From: Megasphaera hutchinsoni
GTDB taxonomy: Bacteria > Bacillota > Negativicutes > Veillonellales > Megasphaeraceae
Reading direction: 5' to 3'
Length of the DNA: 64,000 nucleotides
Assembly: GCF_001553405.1 (NCBI RefSeq)
Contig: NZ_KQ960952.1
Coordinates: 215,965 to 279,964 of the forward strand
Shown piece after piece: positions 44,701-51,771 of this stretch (position 1 is the stretch's first letter; each line of letters begins with the position of its first letter). The notes below the pieces were generated by a model that worked only from the letters and a program-made list of their open reading frames with translations, did not search any database and was not told the DNA's origin. The position numbers were made by a program, and so were the translations under genes.

Positions 44701-45040
44701 TTTTATCTTCTCGTAGCTGAGCTAATACTTCCATTTGACGAGCGACTCGTTCCATACTTTTGGCAGCAGTTGAAAACAATTCTTGTACAACAAAAGGAAA
44801 TGTGAAAATAGGAATAGTCGGTACTAAAAATTGTAAATCCGACTTCCACTTCTCCATTTCTTCAGACGAGGATGTAATCAATAGCGTTGCACCCAGAGCC
44901 GTATCGATTCCCTGTGCAACAAGAATGTGTTTTGCCGAGCCTCCAACGCCATGAATATGATTACATCCTCCATTGATAAAAAAGTTTTTTATCTGCCGGA
45001 GGTTTTCTTCTTGATCCAACCATTTAAATAATTGCTTCAT
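41753..45040 (-). CDS. mfd: Transcription-repair coupling factor Mfd
   Basis: A 1095-residue SF2 translocase that removes stalled RNA polymerase and recruits UvrA. UvrB-homology regions lie at the N terminus (LEFFGDTIEKIRLFD). The RNA polymerase-interaction/CarD-like domain is near residues 440-500 (KKGDYVVHHSHGIGRYMGL). The helicase has Walker A GDVGFGKTEVA, box II DEEQRFG and YDADHFGLSQLYQMRGRVGRS. A TRCF C-terminal domain ends it. The frame opens at 45064, but ATG 45040 has GAGGAA directly upstream. It leads the mfd-murJ-mazG-hup operon. Confidence 0.97.
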   Translation of the reverse strand: MKQLFKWLDQEENLRQIKNFFINGGCNHIHGVGGSAKHILVAQGIDTALGATLLITSSSEEMEKWKSDLQFLVPTIPIFTFPFVVQELFSTAAKSMERVARQMEVLAQLREDKKCIILTTVEEASQYIIAPSQLDNRVISFEVNQEYERAALLEKLIQNGYERVELVERCGHFSIRGDILDIYAVNQTKPIRLEFFGDTIEKIRLFDVLSQTSIQTVEQVQVLPFSLSWDEHQPYVATILDYLHKGQIIWDEPNRLRDNLKKALTESDDYVSHLCPWRTWVTRTYPCSQVLISLLSPTFYDMKVESSIHLITKRMSSFQKQFSLLKEELRHWHDEGKTVVLVIDNLNRKASLQAWMQQEGFSIETHIPDTLQKGVCYLVTGNLQNGFEFPHAHLVVLCERDIYGMQKRRLFLKHTQSQKINTFTDLKKGDYVVHHSHGIGRYMGLKTMEIDDVHRDYLEIHYAGNDILYVPIEQMALVQRYIGNEGDIPKLHRMGGKDWQKARAKAQKSVDNLAEKLLSLYAKREVVSGFAYPPDTPFQREFEEAFPYEETEDQLRAVAEIKKYMERPFPMDCLVCGDVGFGKTEVAMRAIFKAVMSHKQVAVLVPTTVLAQQHFLTFTERLASFGVQCEVLNRFRSVKERKDILARTKLGQVDVLIGTHSILNKQVQFKQLGLLVVDEEQRFGVAQKEKWKSLAAHVDVLSLSATPIPRTLHMSLVKLREMCIMETPPIDRFPVQTYVTEYDPTVIREAITREKRRGGQVFFIYNQVESMGYMKNELERLVPEFSIAMAHGQMSGAMLEAVMFDFYEGKYDILLCSSLVENGLDVANANTIIVYDADHFGLSQLYQMRGRVGRSHNLAYAYLCYRKNKVLSEIAEKRLSAIKEFTELGSGFKIAMRDLEIRGAGNLLGREQHGNIAGVGFSMYCQMLEGAIKRLQNGISDETERIETVLDIQVNAYIDNEYITNNGQKIDIYQRLAIADTSDEINALEKELTDRYGTMTDPVIALLQVAIIRVAARKLGITLISQKKDYVEIKWQQVAQMPHLSALDPALQKRVRYIRGLPTVWRIDWMQEMDIISFINYLIKVFCLQRKGTKK

Positions 45041-45095
45041 TGTTCCTCTTCTCTCATCTATCAACGCATTTCATTATATTATGTAATACGTTGTC

Positions 45096-45101
45096 ATTAT
45101 A
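45096..45101 (-). promoter_or_regulatory. Probable -10 of the mfd operon
   Basis: TATAAT on the - strand in TGTGCTATAATGAC, about 55 bases before the mfd start. The -35 is weak. Confidence 0.4.
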
Positions 45102-45145
45102 GCACACTTACTTCATATTTAATATGGTTACATGCTTCCCAAAGA

Positions 45146-45181
45146 AAAACAGCGTATATACTTATTTATATACGCTGTTTT
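45146..45181 (-). terminator. Terminator after the B6/radical SAM unit
   Basis: AAAACAGCGTATATA (45146-45160) pairs with TATATACGCTGTTTT (45167-45181) in a 15-bp stem, directly after the radical SAM gene on the - strand. Confidence 0.87.
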
Positions 45182-45183
45182 CT

Positions 45184-45843
45184 CTAATTTTCCTCATATG
45201 GTCGTATTCGCAAAAAAAGACCATGACAAGAACAGACTTGATGACATTTTGCTACTTCTTCCTCATCTAAAGTAGCGTCAACAATAGTCATAACTACCTC
45301 TTTTACTACCGTTTTACATGATTTGGCAAAAGCTAACATATGATCATATGATTGAATTCCAAAACGACTCCGCGTAAGCTCGACATATTTATCGGCATTA
45401 GATGCATTTAGACTAATGGAAATAGTATCTAAAATATTACCATAAAAATCCTCGGCAGTAGAACGTTGATAATATAAATCTGATAGACCATTGGTATTTA
45501 AACGTGTATGTATATTCGGATGATTACTTTTTACATACTGAAAAATAGAAATAACGATATCTAAACGCATTGTCGGTTCTCCAAACCCACAGCACACAAT
45601 TTCTGATACCAATGGCCACGGAAGATGATCTAATTCATGTTTTATTTCTTCCCATGAAGGTTCCCGTTTTAGCCATAACGAAGATGTTTTTGCCATCTTT
45701 TTTTTCGTACGCAAACAGAATGTACAGTCGCAGGTACAACGATTAGTTATGTTAATATAACATGAGCGTTTACCGTTAGGATGTCGCTTAATACTATCTG
45801 ACACGGTATAATATCGCCCTTTTTCCACTGTATATATAATCAT
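45184..45843 (-). CDS. TatD-associated radical SAM protein (TIGR04038 type)
   Basis: A 219-residue radical SAM protein with Cys36, Cys40 and Cys43 (CTCDCTFC, CxxxCxxC), NITNRC before it and CCGFGEPTMRLD as the glycine-rich SAM contact. It fits the short radical SAM group usually fused or adjacent to TatD nuclease. No tatD is visible next to it here. The reaction of the group is unknown. It lies 16 bases behind the pyridoxamine kinase gene, so it may be co-transcribed with the B6 genes. Confidence 0.8.
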   Translation of the reverse strand: MIIYTVEKGRYYTVSDSIKRHPNGKRSCYINITNRCTCDCTFCLRTKKKMAKTSSLWLKREPSWEEIKHELDHLPWPLVSEIVCCGFGEPTMRLDIVISIFQYVKSNHPNIHTRLNTNGLSDLYYQRSTAEDFYGNILDTISISLNASNADKYVELTRSRFGIQSYDHMLAFAKSCKTVVKEVVMTIVDATLDEEEVAKCHQVCSCHGLFLRIRPYEEN

Positions 45844-45859
45844 TTTATATACCTTCCCT

Positions 45860-46678
45860 CTACCATAATGTTTCTAATACTTCTTCTATCGCTAAACCAT
45901 AATTTGAATGGATGCCTAATTTATCGGTTGCACATAATGCGGTTGCTACAAAATCAGCTGCTTTACCAACTGCTTTTTCTATGGTCGTACCTCGTAACAA
46001 CATACCACCTAATACAGCTGAAAATACATCACCTGTACCACTACGAGAAGGATTTTCTTTCGTTCTCCAAACCCATTGCAAAGGGTTTCCTTTTTGATAA
46101 ATACAATTACCGATGGCATTTCCTTTTTCAATACCCGTAATTACAATATTATTAGGACCTAACTTAGCTAAACATGTAATTAACTCATTCATTTTTTCCT
46201 TATTAGAAGCGATAAAAGGATCATACGGATACGCAGCTAATACACACGCTTCGGTCACATTAGGTGTAATAATAGTAGATAATGATACAAGAGAACGCAT
46301 TTTTTTACACATAACCGGATTATATGTGTCATATAATTTGCCATTATCTCCCATAACTGGATCCACCATCACAAAAGAAGTAGGAAACGCTTGTATAAAA
46401 TCATAAGCCAGATCAATCTGTGTGGCTGAACCCATAAATCCAGTCATAATACCTGAAAAAGTTTCATGGTTCTCTTGCCATGCTTTTACATAACTTGAAA
46501 AATAAGGACTAAAATCTTGCATATAATATGTAGAAAAGCCAGTATGTGCCGATAAAATAGCCGTAGGCGCTAAACATGATTCAATCTTTAAAGACGCTAA
46601 AATCGGAATATCAACGGTTGCGGAACAGCGACCAATCCCCGTAAAATCAGTAAGTAATGCCATTCGTAATTGCGTCAT
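45860..46678 (-). CDS. Pyridoxamine/pyridoxal kinase (PfkB-like, PdxK/PdxY type)
   Basis: A 272-residue ribokinase-fold vitamin B6 kinase phosphorylating pyridoxal, pyridoxamine or pyridoxine. Family features are GRCSATVDIPILASL near the N terminus, VDPVMGDNGKLY (about 105-116), ITPNVTEA and the catalytic SGTGDVFSAVLGGMLL near 215. Its ATG overlaps the stop of an ECF transporter S component (ATGA), which strongly suggests that transporter brings in a B6 vitamer. The hydroxymethylpyrimidine kinase ThiD is a more distant alternative. Confidence 0.87.
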   Translation of the reverse strand: MTQLRMALLTDFTGIGRCSATVDIPILASLKIESCLAPTAILSAHTGFSTYYMQDFSPYFSSYVKAWQENHETFSGIMTGFMGSATQIDLAYDFIQAFPTSFVMVDPVMGDNGKLYDTYNPVMCKKMRSLVSLSTIITPNVTEACVLAAYPYDPFIASNKEKMNELITCLAKLGPNNIVITGIEKGNAIGNCIYQKGNPLQWVWRTKENPSRSGTGDVFSAVLGGMLLRGTTIEKAVGKAADFVATALCATDKLGIHSNYGLAIEEVLETLW

Positions 46679-47181
46679 ATAGTACCTCTTTGACTCGCTA
46701 AGAGTGAGCGTACAGCAGTGATAATTCCATATGCAATAATAAGATTTACAATGCCTTCACCGATAAGTCCTGGTATCATAGCAATACCCGCTGGTACACC
46801 ATAAAGTAATCCTCCAGAAACAGAATAGCCTATAACCATCCAAATAGAAGATAGTAAAATAGCGAAAAATACTTTCCACGAAAGGATAGATAAAGAATAC
46901 CGTTGTTCTCTTAAAACATAGACGATAACATATACCATAATAACTTTTATGATAATAGTAGGTATAATCCATATAGGAAAACCGCCAAATAAATCCGCTA
47001 AAGCCGAACCTACTCCGGCGGCTACAGCAGATGATCGACTATAAAGACAAAACGGTAAGGCAAAAATCAAAGAATCACCTAAATGAGCATAGCCAAAAGG
47101 AATTGGTATTTTAGGAATAAATGTTAATAAAAATACTAAAGCAATCATAATAGCTGTATAGCATAGTGTTTTAGTTGTCAT
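46675..47181 (-). CDS. ECF transporter substrate-binding (S) component, probable vitamin B6
   Basis: A 168-residue membrane protein with five to six hydrophobic segments: IMIALVFLLTFIPKIPIPFG near the N terminus and FALPFCLYSRSSAVAAGVGSALADLFGG, the alanine/glycine-rich pattern of ECF S components. The energising EcfA/EcfT units are not in the window and would be shared. The substrate is inferred from the coupled pyridoxamine kinase (PdxU-type function). The ATG follows TAGGAC. An inverted repeat that could be an operator lies just before the gene. Confidence 0.78.
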   Translation of the reverse strand: MTTKTLCYTAIMIALVFLLTFIPKIPIPFGYAHLGDSLIFALPFCLYSRSSAVAAGVGSALADLFGGFPIWIIPTIIIKVIMVYVIVYVLREQRYSLSILSWKVFFAILLSSIWMVIGYSVSGGLLYGVPAGIAMIPGLIGEGIVNLIIAYGIITAVRSLLASQRGTI

Positions 47182-47199
47182 ATTTCACACGTCCTATGA

Positions 47200-47215
47200 G
47201 AGAATGTCCATTCTC
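47200..47215 (-). promoter_or_regulatory. Inverted repeat upstream of the ECF-S/B6 kinase unit
   Basis: GAGAATG-TC-CATTCTC is a perfect 7-bp inverted repeat with a 2-base spacer, about 20-34 bases before the ECF-S start codon. The position would suit repressor binding or a small leader hairpin. The regulator is unknown. Confidence 0.5.
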
Positions 47216-47310
47216 AAATTGATTAATCTGTATATTATTTTATATGAATATTTTTCGGACGTAAATAATACAGTTTATGTTTTTTCTGTCCTATATAGAC
47301 GAGAACATAA

Positions 47311-47347
47311 AAAATAGCAGATTCATATACAGAATCTGCTATTTTAC
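47311..47347 (-). terminator. Terminator of the hslO-mtaD operon
   Basis: AAAATAGCAGATTC (47311-47324) pairs with GAATCTGCTATTTT (47332-47345) around a 7-base loop; on the - strand a T-run follows. Confidence 0.87.
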
Positions 47348-47360
47348 ATAATATAGTTCA

Positions 47361-48641
47361 TTATAACGATGAAAATAGTTTTTCTTTTGTTCGTTCCGCT
47401 TCAAATTTTACTTTTTCAATATCAATCGTAGTGAATTCTTTATGCCGTAATAAAACTTTCCCATCGACTAAAACGGTATCCACATCCATACTATTTGACG
47501 CATATACAAATAATGATAACGGATCGTTTTTTGGATACCAATGTAATCCTTCTCTATCAATTAATGTAATGTCCGCTTTAGCATTAACATCTAATGTACC
47601 GATATCCTTGTAGCCTAAACACTTTGCCCCACCTATAGTCAATAATTGAACTGCCGTATCAGCTGAAATAACCAGGGGATTTAATGTATTTGCTTTGTGT
47701 ACTAAAGATGCTAAATGCATTTCTTCCACAATATCTAAGTTATTATTACTGGAAGCCCCATCTGTTCCTAACCCCACCGTAATACCCTTTTGTAACATTT
47801 TAGTAAGTGGTGCAATTCCACTGGCCAATTTAAAATTACTACCGGGATTATGTGCAACTCGAACATGTTTATTCTTCATAATTGTCAAATCGTCATCAGT
47901 CACCCAAACACAATGAGCAGCTAAACAACCGCAATCTAAAATACCCAATTCATCAGCTAAGGCTATAGGCGTTTTACCATATTGTTTTTGGATATCTTCT
48001 ACTTCACCCTTTGTTTCACTTAAATGCATATGAATTTCTGCGCCTAATTCATGTGCTAAGTCAACGACTTGTTGTAAATATGCAGGGGGGCATGTATAGG
48101 GAGCATGTGGACCAAGCATAACTGTAATTCGACCATCTGCTTTTCCATTCCAATCATAGAAAAAAGTTCGACTTTCTTTTAACGCGTCTTGAGCATTAGG
48201 AGTAATACCCGTCATACCTCTGCTTAAGGCAGCCCTAATTCCTGTATCCGCTACAGCCCTAGCTACATCGGACATGAAAAAATACATATCTGCAAATGAC
48301 GTCGTTCCGCAACGAATCATTTCGGCAATGCCCAGTGTAGTTTGGGCATACACAATGTCACTATCTAATTTATCTTCAGCGGGCCAAATTTTTTGTGTTA
48401 ACCAATCCATCAACTGCATATCATCGGCATAACTACGAAACACCGTCATGGCGATATGATTATGCGTATTAACAAAGCCCGGCAACGCTAACATATGCTG
48501 ACCGTCTATAATCTCATCATAATCCGTACGTTGATACGTATCGGGAAAACCGATAATTCGATCGTCTTGAATATCAATATTCTTTGCTTCGGTTACCTTA
48601 TGATTTTGATATAGGGCTATATTCGTTATTAATTTTCGCAT
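47361..48641 (-). CDS. mtaD: 5-methylthioadenosine/S-adenosylhomocysteine deaminase
   Basis: A 426-residue amidohydrolase of the TM0936/MtaD type. Metal and catalytic residues are in HNHIAMT (HxH), HMHLSET, AHCVWVTD and GTDGASSNNN. It converts methylthioadenosine to methylthioinosine and SAH to S-inosylhomocysteine (known for homologues such as Thermotoga TM0936 and Pseudomonas PA3170). It lies 12 bases behind the SAH hydrolase gene and is the last gene of the operon, so both SAM by-products could be deaminated here. AAGGAG precedes the ATG. Alternative members of the family act on guanine or triazines, but the neighbours make those unlikely. Confidence 0.9.
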   Translation of the reverse strand: MRKLITNIALYQNHKVTEAKNIDIQDDRIIGFPDTYQRTDYDEIIDGQHMLALPGFVNTHNHIAMTVFRSYADDMQLMDWLTQKIWPAEDKLDSDIVYAQTTLGIAEMIRCGTTSFADMYFFMSDVARAVADTGIRAALSRGMTGITPNAQDALKESRTFFYDWNGKADGRITVMLGPHAPYTCPPAYLQQVVDLAHELGAEIHMHLSETKGEVEDIQKQYGKTPIALADELGILDCGCLAAHCVWVTDDDLTIMKNKHVRVAHNPGSNFKLASGIAPLTKMLQKGITVGLGTDGASSNNNLDIVEEMHLASLVHKANTLNPLVISADTAVQLLTIGGAKCLGYKDIGTLDVNAKADITLIDREGLHWYPKNDPLSLFVYASNSMDVDTVLVDGKVLLRHKEFTTIDIEKVKFEAERTKEKLFSSL

Positions 48642-48653
48642 CGCTAAAACTCC

Positions 48654-49895
48654 TTAATCTAAATGTAAATATGCCTTTTGTTCTGCCGTCAAAGTATCAA
48701 TAGCATATCCCATTGATTGTAACTTAATCTTAGCTACCTCTATATCAACTTCATGTGGTAATACATGAACATGATTTTCTAATTCTTGGTGATGTTCCAA
48801 TATATATTTTGCTGCTAAGGCTTGAATAGCAAAAGATAAGTCCATAATTTCGGCTGGATGCCCATCGCCAGCGGCTAAATTAACTAAGCGGCCTTCGGCT
48901 AATAAATTAATAATATGTCCATTTGCTAATTCATATCCTTGAATATTATGCCTTGCTTCAAAAGAACGTACAGCTAAAGCTTCTAATTCAGGCTTATTTA
49001 TTTCGACATCAAAATGGCCTGCGTTGGCTAGTAATACCCCATCTTTCATGTTTTTTATATGTTCGCCGCGAATAATGTCTTTATCACCTGTTAAGGTAAC
49101 AAAAATATCTCCAATTTTAGCAGCTTCCGCCATTGGCATTACTTCAAAACCATCGAATACAGCTTCAATAGCCTTAATAGGATCCACTTCGGTTACGATG
49201 ACATGAGCCCCTAAGCCTTTAGCACGCATAGCGCATCCACGACCGCACCAACCATAACCAGCGATAACAACTTTTTTGCCAACAACCGTTAAATTTGTTG
49301 TACGCATAATGCCATCCCATGTAGATTGTCCTGTTCCATAACGATTATCAAATAAATACTTGCAATAAGAATCATTAGCTGCAACCATAGGAAATTTTAA
49401 GAGGCCGTCTTTATCTAATCCACGCAAACGAACTACACCAGTTGTTGTTTCTTCCGTGCCACCTAACAAATTTTCCATGGCATCTTGCCGGGTCGTATGC
49501 AGCAAATTCACCTGATCTCCTCCATCATCAATAATAATATGAGGATGATGATCTAAAGACTTATTTAAAAACTGAAAATATTCTTCATCCGTTGCCCCAT
49601 ACCAAGCATATACAGTAAGCCCGTCTTCTACTAATGCTGCCGCAATATCATCTTGCGTAGATAGAGGATTACTTCCTGTAACAATCACACGGGCACCTGC
49701 TTCATGTAATACTTTTGCTAAATAAGCTGTTTTTGCTTCTAGATGTACACTTACGCACACCACTTTATCTTTAAACGTTTGGTCTTTACGTAATTTCTCT
49801 CCAATCGCATTTAATGCGGGCATATAGCGTTCTACCCATTGAATTTTTTTGTGACCACTTTCTGCTAAAGCGATATTTCTAATCATTGATTCCAT
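48654..49895 (-). CDS. ahcY: Adenosylhomocysteinase, short archaeal/Thermotoga type
   Basis: A 413-residue SAH hydrolase. The substrate region is SVHLEAKTAYLAKVL and NDSYCKYLFDNRYGTGQSTWDGI. The NAD fold is GYGWCGRGCAMRAKGLGA, about residues 215-232. It lacks the insertion and the Lys-Tyr-Arg-Tyr tail of the long eukaryotic/proteobacterial form, ending LTAEQKAYLHLD as archaeal enzymes do. Related short forms can prefer S-inosylhomocysteine (reported for Methanocaldococcus). The frame opens with GTG 49901, but ATG 49895 has AAAGGAG at normal spacing. It is flanked by mtnA (6-base gap) and mtaD. Confidence 0.93.
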   Translation of the reverse strand: MESMIRNIALAESGHKKIQWVERYMPALNAIGEKLRKDQTFKDKVVCVSVHLEAKTAYLAKVLHEAGARVIVTGSNPLSTQDDIAAALVEDGLTVYAWYGATDEEYFQFLNKSLDHHPHIIIDDGGDQVNLLHTTRQDAMENLLGGTEETTTGVVRLRGLDKDGLLKFPMVAANDSYCKYLFDNRYGTGQSTWDGIMRTTNLTVVGKKVVIAGYGWCGRGCAMRAKGLGAHVIVTEVDPIKAIEAVFDGFEVMPMAEAAKIGDIFVTLTGDKDIIRGEHIKNMKDGVLLANAGHFDVEINKPELEALAVRSFEARHNIQGYELANGHIINLLAEGRLVNLAAGDGHPAEIMDLSFAIQALAAKYILEHHQELENHVHVLPHEVDIEVAKIKLQSMGYAIDTLTAEQKAYLHLD

Positions 49896-49901
49896 ATACA
49901 C

Positions 49902-50975
49902 TCACTCCTTTATATTATTTTCTATGAAAAAACTAGAAACAGTTATCATATCAGGTTTAGAAATAAATCCATATTCCGTAAAAATTCCTGTAATATGTTC
50001 ATGCGGGGTGACATCAAAGGCGGGATTGAAGACCAACGCTTGTTTGGGCGTGCAATAATTTCCGTTAAAACAACGAACTTCATCCTCTGCTCGCTCTTCA
50101 ATAGGAATTTCCTTTCCTGTAGCAATCGTTCGATCAAAGGTGGATATCGGTGCGGCTACATAAAAAGGAATATGATGATAATGTGCTAACAGTGAAAGCC
50201 CATACGTACCAACTTTATTTGCCGTATCACCATTAGCAGCAATCCGATCAGCTCCTACAATAACAGCATCTACTTTTTTTTGTGCCATAGTCCAAGCAGC
50301 CATATTATCCGTAATCAGTGTAACTGGAATATGATCTTCCATTAATTCCGTTACGGTAAGTCTTGCTCCTTGTAATAAAGGTCGCGTTTCATCGGCATAT
50401 ACCATATGAATAAACCCTTTCTGATGTAAACCGCGAATTACCCCTAAGGCTGTACCAATAGCAGCTGTAGCCAATGCACCAGCATTACAATGTGTTAAAA
50501 TGGTAAGTGGTTTACCTATTTTGCTTAATTCTTGTGTACCTACCATCGATAATTGCTTATTTAATAATACATCTTCTTGATGTATTTGTATGGCTAATTT
50601 TTCTAATTCCTTAATGATCTCATCAACGGTATGATCTTGTTGATGCACCGCACAATCAAGCATACGCATAATTGCCCAATGCAAATTTACGGCTGTCGGT
50701 CTAGCTCGGTCTAAGGTCTTGCCGATATCACAAACGGCTTGAATAAATACAGCTGACTCATTACTCTGCTGCTCTTGATAAGTAGTATATGCTCCTAAAA
50801 CTACCCCATACGCTGCGGCAATACCAATAGCAGGAGCTCCTCGTACAACTAAACAAGCAATGGCATCGTAAACCTCTTGCCATGTTTTACAAGCGATATA
50901 TGTTACTTGTTCAGGTAATTTCGTCTGATCAAGTAAATATAATGTTTGCTCTTTCCATTCCATTGTTTTCATCAT
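49902..50975 (-). CDS. mtnA: S-methyl-5-thioribose-1-phosphate isomerase
   Basis: A 357-residue isomerase turning methylthioribose-1-phosphate into methylthioribulose-1-phosphate. VVRGAPAIGIAAAYG, THCNAGALATAAIGTALG with the catalytic Cys, and GADRIAANGDTANKVGT with the catalytic Asp are all present. The frame extends to 51023, but the ATG at 50975 overlaps the preceding stop (TAATG) and follows GGAGGG. Later salvage genes (mtnB/W/X/D) are missing from the window, so the product may go to an aldolase instead. Eukaryotic-type eIF2B homologues share the fold but lack these motifs. Confidence 0.94.
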   Translation of the reverse strand: MMKTMEWKEQTLYLLDQTKLPEQVTYIACKTWQEVYDAIACLVVRGAPAIGIAAAYGVVLGAYTTYQEQQSNESAVFIQAVCDIGKTLDRARPTAVNLHWAIMRMLDCAVHQQDHTVDEIIKELEKLAIQIHQEDVLLNKQLSMVGTQELSKIGKPLTILTHCNAGALATAAIGTALGVIRGLHQKGFIHMVYADETRPLLQGARLTVTELMEDHIPVTLITDNMAAWTMAQKKVDAVIVGADRIAANGDTANKVGTYGLSLLAHYHHIPFYVAAPISTFDRTIATGKEIPIEERAEDEVRCFNGNYCTPKQALVFNPAFDVTPHEHITGIFTEYGFISKPDMITVSSFFIENNIKE

Positions 50976-51769
50976 TACACCATAAACCCTCCATAATATG
51001 ATAAAGCATGACGACAGGAACAATCTTTATCTTCATATAATTCTACGGCTTTCATAATTAACGAACGAATGCGTTTGGCATTTTCATCCATGCATGCAAG
51101 CACTTCTTCATGCGTTAACTGGTGCGGCGAAATTCCAGCAGCAAAATTAGTGACCATAGAAATAGTAATATAACAAATTTCGGCTTCTCTTGCTAGACAT
51201 ACTTCTGGAACATTAGTCATCCCAACTAAATCACCACCCCATTTTGCAAACATGTTAATTTCTGCCGGCGTTTCAAAACGAGGTCCTTCCGTACATACAT
51301 AAGTTCCTTTTGGCGATATTTTTTCTTCCTGAATACTCCTCGCAGCCTCTAAAATGACTTGACGTAATTGTTGGCAATAAGGTTCAGTCATGTCTACATG
51401 AACTACCCCATTTTCACCACCATCAAAAAAAGAAGCGTGTCGTGATTTCGTAAAATCTAAAAATTGATCTGGTATAACCAGTGTATTGGGTTTTATCTCT
51501 GGATTTAACGAGCCTACGGCGGTAGTAGAAAAAATAGTGGAAACGCCTAACCGTTTCAATCCTAAAATATTCGCACGATAATTGATTAGGTGCGGCGGAA
51601 TTGAATGATTTTTTCCGTGACGGGGTAAAAAAACAACATTTTTCCCCTTATAAGTTCCGCGTAAATAATGAATTACTCCATAAAATGTATCTAACGAACC
51701 TTCTTGTACTTGTTCTAACATACGTACATCACATACGCCAGTACCACCAATAATTGCAATTGCACTCAC
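50975..51769 (-). CDS. mtnP: MTAP/PNP-family nucleoside phosphorylase, probable 6-oxopurine (methylthioinosine) type
   Basis: A 264-residue phosphorylase of the MTAP/PNP II family: IGGTGV near residue 7, LPRHGKNHSIPPHLINYRAN (48-67), TEGPRFETPAEI and GMTNVPEV. The base-recognition segment is SMVTNFAAGIS. Asn208 stands where adenine-specific MTAP has Asp, and matches the Asn of 6-oxopurine phosphorylases and of Pseudomonas methylthioinosine phosphorylase. With mtaD in the operon, methylthioinosine is the better substrate guess than methylthioadenosine. The GTG start has GGAGG seven bases upstream, 2 bases after the hslO stop. Confidence 0.87.
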   Translation of the reverse strand: MSAIAIIGGTGVCDVRMLEQVQEGSLDTFYGVIHYLRGTYKGKNVVFLPRHGKNHSIPPHLINYRANILGLKRLGVSTIFSTTAVGSLNPEIKPNTLVIPDQFLDFTKSRHASFFDGGENGVVHVDMTEPYCQQLRQVILEAARSIQEEKISPKGTYVCTEGPRFETPAEINMFAKWGGDLVGMTNVPEVCLAREAEICYITISMVTNFAAGISPHQLTHEEVLACMDENAKRIRSLIMKAVELYEDKDCSCRHALSYYGGFMV

Positions 51770-51771
51770 CG

